Of a stretch of 64,000 nucleotides of DNA, positions 56,944 to 64,000 are shown piece by piece. Numbering within the stretch: the stretch's first letter is position 1; each line of letters opens with the position of its first letter. The notes below the pieces were generated by a model, which was not told where the DNA came from, did not search any database, and worked only from the letters and a program-made list of their open reading frames with translations. The position numbers were made by a program, and so were the translations under genes. This DNA is from AP-15 sp963735445 (lineage in GTDB: Bacteria; Pseudomonadota; Alphaproteobacteria; ATCC43930; CGMCC-115725). The DNA lies in NCBI GenBank assembly GCA_963735445.1, contig CAVTLC010000053.1, forward strand, positions 92,170 to 156,169. The letters run 5' to 3'.

Positions 56944-58068
56944 TCACATCTCGATAAAATGCCGGATCAGCCGGTTGACGTCCCCGGCTTTTTCCATATG
57001 CGGCAGATGGCCGGCTGCGTCGAGGATATGCACCGGAACTTGCGCCGCGAGCGCCTCGGCATGGCCGACCGGGACAATGCGATCGTCGCGGCCCCAGATC
57101 AGCTGAACCGGTATCGTGAGCTGGCGGAGACGATCGGCAAGATAAAGATGTTGGCGGCCATCGGCGAACCACGCCTGCGCGATCGCGGTCAGCGCCGCCT
57201 CGACACCGTCGAGACGCTTGTAGCGCAAGGTTTCTTCGATCATGGCGCGGCTGACCGATGCCGGGTCGTGCACCAGCTGGCTCAGCACCTCGGCCGCTTC
57301 GCGCCGCCGGCTGGCGCGGATAAAACCGTCGATGAACGGGCCGTTGATTTCGGGGCCAAGCCCGGCCGAAGCAATCAAGGTCAGGCTCGCAGCCCGCTCC
57401 GGGCGCCGCATCGCGACGAGCGCGGCAACCGCACCCCCCATCGAATGGCCGACCAGATGGGCGCGATCGACGCCGAGCGCCTCCATGGCCGCATCGAGCG
57501 CATCGGCCAATGTTTCGGGATCGCCCGAACCGACATCTTTGACCGAACCACCATGCCCCGGCAGATCGACCGCGATCGTGCGCCGGCCCTCGGCCAGAGC
57601 CGGCTGGGTAAACATCCAGGTGTTCAGATCGCCGCCAAAGCCGTGGATCAGCATGACCGGAATGCCGGGTCCGCCACCCGTTTCGAGATAACGCAGGCGC
57701 CGGCCGGCGGCATCGATGTCACGCGGCGCCGCCGCTTCGGCCTGGCTCGCATCCTCGGCGGCGGGTTCGGGGATCGCGAACTCTGCGATAAACCCTTCGA
57801 TCTCCGCGTCGGGCACGTTATTTGGCGCGGTCACCGCCAGCAATGCGCCGACCGGCAGTGTCGCACCCGCCGCGGCGACGATACGGCGCAAGGTGCCGGC
57901 CGCCTCGGCTTCGACGGTGTTCGTAATCTTGGTCGTTTCGATTTCGAGGATCTCTTCGCCCGGCGCGAAATCCTGCCCCTCGCGCTTGAGCCAGCCCACG
58001 ACTTTTCCTTCGGTCATGGTCAGGCCCCATTTCGGCATCGTGATCGGGGTGATCGCGGAACTGCTCAT
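56944..58068 (-). CDS. acoC: AcoC-like lipoyl-domain / alpha-beta hydrolase fusion (acetoin dehydrogenase E2 type)
   Basis: A 374-residue protein with an N-terminal lipoyl domain (TPITMPKWGLTMTEGKVVGW, EILEIETTKITNTVEAEAAG, where the Lys of TTKIT is the lipoylation site), an acidic/alanine linker, and a C-terminal alpha/beta hydrolase (MLIHGFGGDLNTWMFT, LVGHSMGGAVAALVA nucleophile elbow, LIWGRDDRIVP, AAGHLPHMEKAG). This is the architecture of AcoC. The partner E1 genes acoA and acoB are not in the window. It heads an operon with an acyl-CoA synthetase and an SDR. It could act in another 2-oxo-acid complex. Confidence 0.82.
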   Translation of the reverse strand: MSSSAITPITMPKWGLTMTEGKVVGWLKREGQDFAPGEEILEIETTKITNTVEAEAAGTLRRIVAAAGATLPVGALLAVTAPNNVPDAEIEGFIAEFAIPEPAAEDASQAEAAAPRDIDAAGRRLRYLETGGGPGIPVMLIHGFGGDLNTWMFTQPALAEGRRTIAVDLPGHGGSVKDVGSGDPETLADALDAAMEALGVDRAHLVGHSMGGAVAALVAMRRPERAASLTLIASAGLGPEINGPFIDGFIRASRRREAAEVLSQLVHDPASVSRAMIEETLRYKRLDGVEAALTAIAQAWFADGRQHLYLADRLRQLTIPVQLIWGRDDRIVPVGHAEALAAQVPVHILDAAGHLPHMEKAGDVNRLIRHFIEM

Positions 58069-58392
58069 CGCGCATTCAACTTTCCAGCTTCGGGGAGCAG
58101 ACGGGTCTCCGCCGGGCCATCAAGATACCGCTGTTCTGCACGCCGCTAAAGTCGAGGGAGGGCCCTCTACGCTGCGCGCCTGTAAAGCCCTCGAGGCTGC
58201 GAAAATGACTTGTCGTAAGGTTGAGCAGGGACTTGGTGACGCCAAAGACGACCCGCCACACGGCCCTCGAACCATATGCTCCCCGGCTGCAGACTCTGGC
58301 GAGAAGGCGCGGGCGGCTTGGCGTTCCGGCCCCCCTGCCGGATCGACTACGGATTTGGCCTAGGCTTTGCGGTGCGCGCTCAACCCAGCATG
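58069..58392. other. Gene-free stretch upstream of acoC
   Basis: This 324-base interval between two minus-strand genes holds the acoC upstream region. I see no convincing gene, hairpin or repeat; open frames here are uncharacteristic. Confidence 0.5.
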
Positions 58393-59235
58393 TCAACCCG
58401 GCTTGACATGCGCGCCGGCAAAGATCGTCGCGATATGATTCTGCAGATCGCGGCGCAGTTGCTCGTGATCGGGCGCGACGGACGGATTGGTCAACCCTCG
58501 GTAGCCGCTCTTATCGTCGATCTCGTCCCAGGTGACGATCAGTAGGCTGTTGTGCGTCTTGGCCCATTGGTAATAGCCGTCGAGATGTTGCTGCAGCCAC
58601 CTATCGCCGACCGGGATGCTGGTCTCCGGCTTGCCATTGTGCATGTCGTTTTCCATGTCGGGGATGACAAAGGCGACAGTCGGCAGCTGCGTATAATCCC
58701 TCGGAAAATCCTCGAACCGCAAATTTGAGGAGGTCTCGGCGGTGACGCCGCCGGGTACGTTGGCAAAGCTGATCCACGGGACGTGCTTGCGACCGTAAAC
58801 GCAAGGATAGGTGCAGCCATCAGGCATCACCGCAGCATCGGAACCGATCGCCGGCAGGGATTGCGAATAGCCCTTGAAGCTGAGACCCTTCGCTATCCGC
58901 GCAGCGCCGAGATGAGGTGTTGCAAACTTGATGGTGGGCACCCGATCGTTGAAACCGACGTTTTGATTGCTTCCCGAGAACAACCAGAAATAATTGCCTT
59001 CGCTATTGTGCTCCTCCGCAAACATCCGGGTCAGCAAGGTACCCCCGGCGGCGAGCCTATTCAAATAGGGTGCGGCAGGATTGCCGATAATCTGTTCAAA
59101 GTCCTTGTTCTCTTCGACAACGATCAGGATGTGATCATACCGCGGCAGGTAAGCCCCGGAGGATGGCTGTGAGACACCGCCAATTGTTGCGCAAGTCAAC
59201 AGAGCGGCGGCCCAGCCTGCAAACCGGTTCCGCAT
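58393..59235 (-). CDS. Exported acid phosphatase / phosphoesterase
   Basis: A 280-residue product with a Sec signal peptide (FAGWAAALLTCATIGGVSQP). It has YDHILIVVEENKDFEQIIGN, AEEHNSEGNYFWLFSGSN, VPWISFANVPGG, TVAFVIPDMENDMHN and SLLIVTWDEIDDKSG, the metal-binding segments of the phosphoesterase family that includes phospholipase C and acid phosphatase AcpA-type enzymes. It acts in the periplasm or outside the cell. The substrate is uncertain. It diverges from the alcohol dehydrogenase gene. Confidence 0.83.
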   Translation of the reverse strand: MRNRFAGWAAALLTCATIGGVSQPSSGAYLPRYDHILIVVEENKDFEQIIGNPAAPYLNRLAAGGTLLTRMFAEEHNSEGNYFWLFSGSNQNVGFNDRVPTIKFATPHLGAARIAKGLSFKGYSQSLPAIGSDAAVMPDGCTYPCVYGRKHVPWISFANVPGGVTAETSSNLRFEDFPRDYTQLPTVAFVIPDMENDMHNGKPETSIPVGDRWLQQHLDGYYQWAKTHNSLLIVTWDEIDDKSGYRGLTNPSVAPDHEQLRRDLQNHIATIFAGAHVKPG

Positions 59236-59329
59236 ATCTTAGTCTCCCCGGAGCGCTTTGGCGCAGATGGTACCGGAGAATGGTGAAAGCGCGTAGGCTT
59301 GGCTGCGCGGCAGCAATGTGGAGGAAGCG

Positions 59330-60379
59330 ATGCGCGGCGTAGTTTTCATGGGCGAGCGCGAAATCGAGCTGATGGACTTTCCCGATCCGACGCCGGGACC
59401 GGGCGAGGTCGTTGTCGAAATGAAGGCATCCGGCATGTGCGGCAGCGATCTGCACCAGTACCGTCGGTCGAAATCGGGCGGCGGCTCGATCGGCGGATTG
59501 CCGGTCAATCCCGATCCGGTCATCGGTGGGCACGAGCCGTGCGGCATCGTCGCCGCGGTTGGCTCGGGCGTCACTGACAAGCAGGCGAAGGTCGGGCAGC
59601 GCGTCATGGTGCATCACTACAAGGGTTGCACCGTCTGTAACCACTGCCGCTCGGGCTGGTCGCAGCTGTGCCAGGAAGAGCCGGTGCTGGTATACGGCAA
59701 CAACGCCCACGGCGGCCACGCGCGCTATCTGAAGGTGCCGGCATTCACGCTGGTTCCGCTGCGCGACGAGTTGTCGTTCGCGGCGGGGGCGGCGATCGCC
59801 TGCGGCACCGGCACCGCTTATGGGGCGTTGCGCCGGCTCAATCTCTCGGGCAACGACACGATCGCCTTGTTCGGCCAAGGGCCGGTCGGGTTGTCGGCGA
59901 CCCAACTTGCCGCCGCGATGGGTGCACGCGTCATCGCCCTCGATGTCAGTCCGGAGCGATTAGAGAGGGCTAAGGAATTCGGCGCTTGGGAGACGGTCAA
60001 CCCGCGCTCGAACGACCCGGTGGGCGCGATCAAGGATCTGACGCATGGCGGCGCCGACTTCACGCTCGACACCTCGAGCCAGCCCGAGGGGCGCATCGCC
60101 GCGGTACGCAGCGCCAAGGTATGGGGCACGGTGTGCTTTGTCGGCGAGCGCAACAACGTGACGATCGATGTCAGCCCCGACATGCTGCGCAAACAGCTGA
60201 CGATTGTCGCGTCGTGGACCTTCTCGTGGCAGGGCCAAGCCGATTGCGCGAAATTCTGCGTCGAACGCAAGGTCGACGTCGACCGCCTCTTCACCCATCA
60301 ATGGAAGCTCGACCAGGCCGAAGAGGCTTACCGCCTGTTCGATACCCAGACCACCGGCAAAGGCGTTTTCCTGATGTGA
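59330..60379 (+). CDS. Zinc-dependent alcohol dehydrogenase (MDR superfamily)
   Basis: From ATG 59330, which follows GTGGAGGAAGCG, the product is 349 residues; an in-frame GTG at 59318 lies on that site. The catalytic zinc ligands are in SGMCGSDLH and GGHEPCGIVAAVG. A structural zinc-like cluster is seen as CTVCNHCRSGWSQLC. The nucleotide-binding fold is FGQGPVGLSATQLAAAMGARVI. Reminiscent of threonine/sorbitol dehydrogenase-like or S-substituted family members; the substrate is unknown. No operon partner on this strand. Confidence 0.87.
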   Translation: MRGVVFMGEREIELMDFPDPTPGPGEVVVEMKASGMCGSDLHQYRRSKSGGGSIGGLPVNPDPVIGGHEPCGIVAAVGSGVTDKQAKVGQRVMVHHYKGCTVCNHCRSGWSQLCQEEPVLVYGNNAHGGHARYLKVPAFTLVPLRDELSFAAGAAIACGTGTAYGALRRLNLSGNDTIALFGQGPVGLSATQLAAAMGARVIALDVSPERLERAKEFGAWETVNPRSNDPVGAIKDLTHGGADFTLDTSSQPEGRIAAVRSAKVWGTVCFVGERNNVTIDVSPDMLRKQLTIVASWTFSWQGQADCAKFCVERKVDVDRLFTHQWKLDQAEEAYRLFDTQTTGKGVFLM

Positions 60380-60542
60380 TATTGGGGATGCGCCGCGCTT
60401 TTTTGGTCAGCGGCGGCAGGCGGCCGAAATCCAGGGACACAAGGCCAAAGCGCCCGGAAAAAGGTCAATAAGGGGACACCGCTGCCTCGGCGAAAAAAGC
60501 CGGGCCCCACTTCTCAAGTGCTCGGCAAGTGGATTGATGGAT

Positions 60543-60558
60543 CCCGGCTTGCGCCGGG
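60543..60558. repeat. REP-like palindrome
   Basis: CCCGGC TTGC GCCGGG forms a 6-bp hairpin within GGATCCCGGCTTGCGCCGGGA, resembling dispersed alphaproteobacterial intergenic palindromes. It lies between the convergent ADH and hydratase genes and could also limit readthrough. Confidence 0.4.
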
Positions 60559-60603
60559 AAAGAAGTCTGCTACCGAATTATCGACGGTAGGTAGGCTAAA
60601 TTA

Positions 60604-61357
60604 CTAATTGGCGAAGGTAATATCGATCCGGCCAAGCGATCCGAAATCGGCGCCGATCTTGGCGCCGTGCCGAGTGAATACCAACCCGGTCCACGAGCCA
60701 GTCGTGACAAAGGTACCGGCTCTGGCGCCCCCGCGCGTGCGCATCAGATTGGCGAAGTCCACAAGTGCCGCCACCGGATCGCGCGCCGCGCCAGCGCTGC
60801 TATCCGCGAATGGCCGGCCATCTTCGGTGATGCGGATCTCGGTGCGGTTGAGATCGAGCTTCCTCCAATCCGCTACGGCAGTACCCCAGACGAGCCCACC
60901 ATTTCCGTAGTTGTCGGCGAGCATTTCTGGCCGGACGAGTGCGGGGATCTCGACGAAACGCGAGTCGACGACCTCGATAGCCGGGTGCAAGGTCGCGTCG
61001 GCGGTGACATCGGCGCTGTCGTATGGCTCTGACCGTGGCAGCAAATCGCGGCCGAGGCGAAACGCGATTTCGCCTTCGATCCCGATCAGGCGCAGTTCGC
61101 CCAGAATCGTAAGAGGCCGGGCTTTGCCTGATCATCCGGGCAAAAATCGGGGCGCAAAACGCGGGCGCGATCTCCGAGGCGGCGCCGACCTTCCAGCCGC
61201 CTACGGTTTCGCCGAGCCGGCGAGTTACCGCATCCTGGATCTGGTAGGCGTCGGCATCGGATTGCGGCCGGCAATCCGCCGGCAGTTCGGCGATCGGTTG
61301 GCCGCTCCGCGCGGCGCACAATAGCCTTGCGGCCTCTTCGGCACGGTCGGCAAGCAT
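60604..61357 (-). CDS. 2-keto-4-pentenoate hydratase / fumarylacetoacetase-fold protein (one frame break)
   Basis: About 250 residues from ATG 61357 when one extra base near 61103-61110 is ignored. The N-terminal part has QPIAELPADCRPQSDADAYQIQDAV and VGGWKVGAASEIAPAFCAPI; after the break come LRLIGIEGEIAFRLGRDLLP, ATLHPAIEVVDSRF with metal-binding acidic residues, ADNYGNGGLVWGTAV and ARAGTFVTTGSWTGL. These match the MhpD/DmpE hydratase family used in meta-cleavage pathways. It is followed on the minus strand by nothing and preceded by the aminotransferase gene, likely an operon. The pathway is not otherwise visible. Confidence 0.82.
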
Positions 61358-61374
61358 CCTATTACCTTTGAATT

Positions 61375-62559
61375 TTATCCGGCGAGATAGTCGAGCGCAG
61401 CGGTGACTCCGCCGGGGCGATGCGGAATACCGGCGCGGTGCATTCCCATCTCGACCCCGCTCAACGTGCCGGCCAGCATCAAATCGTTGAACCAGCCGAG
61501 ATGGCCGATGCGGAAAACCTTGCCCTTGACCCGACCGAGGCCGGTGCCGAGCGACATGTCGAACCCATCGAGGATGATTTCGCGCAGCCGGTCGGCGTCG
61601 TGGCCCTCAGGCACCACAATCGCGGTCAGCGAGTTCGAATGCTCGCGCGGGTCGGCGCACAAGGTTTCCAGGCCCCAGGCCGCGACCGCGCGGCGGGTCG
61701 CCTCGCCGTGGCGCGCGTGGCGACGAAACACTGCGTCGAGCCCCTCTTCGTCGAGTAGCATATGCAATGCCTCGCGCAGGCCGAACAGCAGGTTGGTGGC
61801 CGGCGTATAGGGGAAGGCGCCGGTCTGCGCCGTCTCACCCATCGCCCGCCAATCCCAATAGGAGCGTGCAAGAGTGGCCTTTTCCGAGGCCGCCAAGGCC
61901 TTTTTCGAGACGGCGTTGAAGCCGAGGCCCGGCGGCAGCATCAGACCCTTTTGCGAGCCGCCGACCGTGACGTCGACCCCCCATTCATCGTGCCGGTAGT
62001 CAATTGAGGCCAATGACGAGATCGTGTCGACCATAAACAAAGCCGGATGCCGGGCCTGGTCGATTGCGGCGCGGATCTCGGGGATGCGGCTGGTGACGCC
62101 GGTCGAGGTTTCGTTATGGACGACGCACACCGCTTTGATTTGATGGGCGCGGTCGGTCGCGAGCTTCTCTTCGACCTGAGCCGGGTCGACGCCGTGTCGC
62201 CAATCGCCCGGCACAAAGTCGATCTCGAGCCCGAGACGGGTCGCCATCGCGCGCCACAGGCTGGCAAAATGGCCGGTCTCGAACATCAGCACCCGGTCAC
62301 CCGGCGACAAGCTGTTCGACAATGCCGCCTCCCACGCGCCGGTGCCTGACGACGGATAGATCACCACGGTCTCTTGCGTCTGAAACACGCGTTTCATGCC
62401 GGCGACGACTTCTTTCGCCAGCTCGAAAAATTCCGGCCCGCGATGGTCGATCGTCGGCGCCGCAATCGCTTGTAAAATGCGGTCCGGCACATTGGTCGGC
62501 CCCGGGATCTGCAGAAAATGGCGGCCACTCGGCCGCGCTGGAGCATTGCTCTTCATCAC
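61375..62559 (-). CDS. Class V aminotransferase, serine-glyoxylate aminotransferase-like
   Basis: A 394-residue PLP enzyme. It has FLQIPGPTNVPDRILQAIAA, MIDHRGPEF-like TIDHRGPEFFELAKEV, YPSSGTGAWEAAL, VHNETSTGVTSRI, MVDTISSLASIDYRHDEWGVDV and the PLP-lysine site GGSQKGLMLPPGLG, then FPYTPATNLLFGL. These match SgaA-type serine-glyoxylate aminotransferase of methylotrophs and photorespiration; other alanine/2-oxo acid partners are possible. GTG 62559 is followed at once by an ATG, either of which may start it. 17 bases after it comes the hydratase gene. Confidence 0.87.
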   Translation of the reverse strand: MMKSNAPARPSGRHFLQIPGPTNVPDRILQAIAAPTIDHRGPEFFELAKEVVAGMKRVFQTQETVVIYPSSGTGAWEAALSNSLSPGDRVLMFETGHFASLWRAMATRLGLEIDFVPGDWRHGVDPAQVEEKLATDRAHQIKAVCVVHNETSTGVTSRIPEIRAAIDQARHPALFMVDTISSLASIDYRHDEWGVDVTVGGSQKGLMLPPGLGFNAVSKKALAASEKATLARSYWDWRAMGETAQTGAFPYTPATNLLFGLREALHMLLDEEGLDAVFRRHARHGEATRRAVAAWGLETLCADPREHSNSLTAIVVPEGHDADRLREIILDGFDMSLGTGLGRVKGKVFRIGHLGWFNDLMLAGTLSGVEMGMHRAGIPHRPGGVTAALDYLAG

Positions 62560-62580
62560 CGATGCCTTACCCGCGAGACG

Positions 62581-63765
62581 CTATTCGGCGGCGTCGCGGC
62601 GCGGTTCCGTGGTGGCAGTGCGGGCAGCGGCGTGCCGGTCGATCTCCTTTTGGATTGCGGCGGCCGCCTGGCCGGTGAAGTCGACGTGCCGGCTGGTCGC
62701 GAAATCATAGCTGCCGCGCAACAACTCGCGGCTCTGCTGGTAACGTGGGTGGACAAAGCGCGCCATCAGCTCGTAATGCTTTTTGGTAGCGTCCCAATCG
62801 GCCCAGTTCTGCGCCAACTCGCACAGCACGCCAAAGCCGCCGGAGCCCTCGATCAGCCGGTCGATATAGGCGATCGCGTCGTCGGGGGTGCCAATGCAGC
62901 CGGTACCGGTTTCGATGAGCCAGTCGGTCGGGTCGGGAACATCGGGCGGGATGATCGGGAAGGTGGCGACGTCGCGGAAGTAGTTGGCGAAGGCTTGCAC
63001 CCCGAATTGCACATTCTTACGGGCCTGCTCGCGGGTTTCCGCGATGTGGAACAGGCCGACAATGCGCCAGTCCTTGCGGTTGGGGACATGGCCGTTGGCT
63101 CGCGCGGTCTCCTCGTAAATCCCCCAGTTCCGGGTGTGCGCTTCCATCGCCATCGGGCTGGTGCCGCCGATCGACAGCATGCCAACCCCGTACTTGCCGG
63201 AGAGTAGTGACCCCGACGGCGAGCGCGCCGCCGCCACCGCCAATTCCATGGTCGGGCGAGTGTAAGGGCGCAATTGCAATTGCGCTTCGGTCAGGTTGAA
63301 CCAGTCGGTCTTGTGGTTGACGGTCTCGCCGTTGAGCAGTCGGACAATGACATCGAATGACTCATTCATCATCCGCCGCTGCTCGCCCGGATCGACACCG
63401 ATCTTCAGCGCGTCATGAACCAAGGCGCCGGGGCCGACCCCGAACATCGCGCGCCCGCGGGTCATATGGTCGAGCTGAACCATGCGGTCGGCGAGCATGA
63501 ACGGGTTGTGGTAAGGCAACGACACAACCCCGGTGCCGAGCCGGATGTGGCGGGTGCGCTGTGCCGCGGCGGCGATAAACATCTCCGGACAGGCGATCAG
63601 CTCGAAGCCCCCGGAATGATGCTCGCCGATCCACGCCTCGTGATAATTGAGCCGGTCGAGATGCTCGAGGAGTTCGAGATCGCGCTCCATCGACAAGGTC
63701 GGGTTTTCGTCGTGATTGTGGAACGGCGCCAAAAAGATACCGCTGCGCAAATAGATGTCGCTCAT
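62581..63765 (-). CDS. Luciferase-like (LLM class) flavin-dependent oxidoreductase
   Basis: From ATG 63765, preceded by GGAGGAGTGGC, the product is 394 residues. The bacterial-luciferase TIM barrel is recognised by LELLEHLDRLNYHEAWIGEHH, IAAAAQRTRHIRLGTGVVSLPYHNPFMLADRMVQLDH and GRAMFGVGPGALVHDALKIG, then TMELAVAAARSPSGS and TGCIGTPDDAIAYI. It uses reduced flavin to oxygenate an unknown substrate. The in-frame extension to 63876 lacks the family pattern. First gene of a minus-strand unit with the aminotransferase and hydratase. Confidence 0.88.
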   Translation of the reverse strand: MSDIYLRSGIFLAPFHNHDENPTLSMERDLELLEHLDRLNYHEAWIGEHHSGGFELIACPEMFIAAAAQRTRHIRLGTGVVSLPYHNPFMLADRMVQLDHMTRGRAMFGVGPGALVHDALKIGVDPGEQRRMMNESFDVIVRLLNGETVNHKTDWFNLTEAQLQLRPYTRPTMELAVAAARSPSGSLLSGKYGVGMLSIGGTSPMAMEAHTRNWGIYEETARANGHVPNRKDWRIVGLFHIAETREQARKNVQFGVQAFANYFRDVATFPIIPPDVPDPTDWLIETGTGCIGTPDDAIAYIDRLIEGSGGFGVLCELAQNWADWDATKKHYELMARFVHPRYQQSRELLRGSYDFATSRHVDFTGQAAAAIQKEIDRHAAARTATTEPRRDAAE

Positions 63766-63993
63766 GCCACTCCTCCGGCGGAAACCAGTTCGCGCCGGAT
63801 CGTCGGTCATCGCCCAGCATCCCGCAAGCGATTTCCCGTTCACTTGCAATCCGCAGAAAAGCCGCTCCTCCGTCATCTCTCGCAGGATTTTGTCGAGCGA
63901 GCGAAGACAGATGCTTCCGTCCTGTACCGGGCCGGACCGCCGCTGCTATGATGGCGGTCGACTGAGAATTGAAGTTTGCTGCGAGGAGAGATC

Positions 63994-64000
63994 ATGTCGG
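63994..64000 (+). CDS. Start of a gene cut by the right window edge
   Basis: GCGAGGAGAGATC precedes an ATG at 63994, a good ribosome-binding site with 6-7 base spacing. Only MS is visible, so nothing can be said of the product. It diverges from the luciferase-like gene. Confidence 0.45.

Overview
The window is a GC-rich chromosomal stretch of an alphaproteobacterium. Gene content and order (carA-carB-greA, yqeY-dnaG-rpoD, an F1-only atpHAGDC operon beside priA, DUF484-xerC, trxB followed by a VtlR-type LysR gene) suggest a Rhodospirillales-like or related soil or metagenomic lineage. No rRNA, phage, insertion sequence or CRISPR array was seen. Most of the window is housekeeping, with accessory catabolic genes at both ends.

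Layout. 1-5.4 kb: a universal stress protein cut by the left edge, a 3' remnant of phosphoketolase, DUF3775, ChaB, an MpaB-like protein, then a two-gene cassette whose second member is a UGSC-family selenoprotein with an in-frame UGA at 4157-4159, followed by a DUF4436-like membrane protein. 5.4-9.9 kb: a CoA-transferase remnant, bifunctional putA, and an OmpA-like exported protein. 10.1-12.3 kb: trxB, a VtlR-like LysR gene and, just downstream, a run of six perfect hairpins ending in an intrinsic terminator, probably an AbcR/alpha-r15-type sRNA. 12.4-16.9 kb: an orphan 641-aa protein, a tandem-PAP2 phosphatase and an ELM1-like protein. 17-19.3 kb: lrp, nhaA, greA. 19.4-28.6 kb: carB, carA, yqeY, dnaG, rpoD and a CAU tRNA. 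28.7-36.9 kb: a PEP-CTERM protein, a TetR-adaptor-RND efflux operon, ettA and a lipoprotein. 37-47.5 kb: a di-iron protein, F1 ATP synthase, priA, DUF484, xerC. 47.4-64 kb: oxidoreductases, an amidohydrolase, a haloacetate dehalogenase-like hydrolase, two tandem substrate-binding proteins, an acoC-acyl-CoA synthetase-SDR operon, a phosphoesterase, a zinc alcohol dehydrogenase, and a hydratase/aminotransferase/luciferase-like oxidoreductase operon.

A window-wide feature is single-base frame breaks inside otherwise full-length genes: putA (two), carB, carA, rpoD, the PEP-CTERM gene (two), ettA, xerC, an amidohydrolase, an acyl-CoA synthetase and a hydratase. Several are essential, and several breaks lie at short G or C runs. 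I read these as indel errors in the assembly, not decay, and annotate the genes as one CDS each. The phosphoketolase and CoA-transferase fragments are different: most of each gene is missing, so they are true remnants.

The two most valuable observations are the UGSC selenoprotein, which ordinary gene calling would cut in half at UGA, and the VtlR-linked sRNA. No selA, selB or selC lies in the window.
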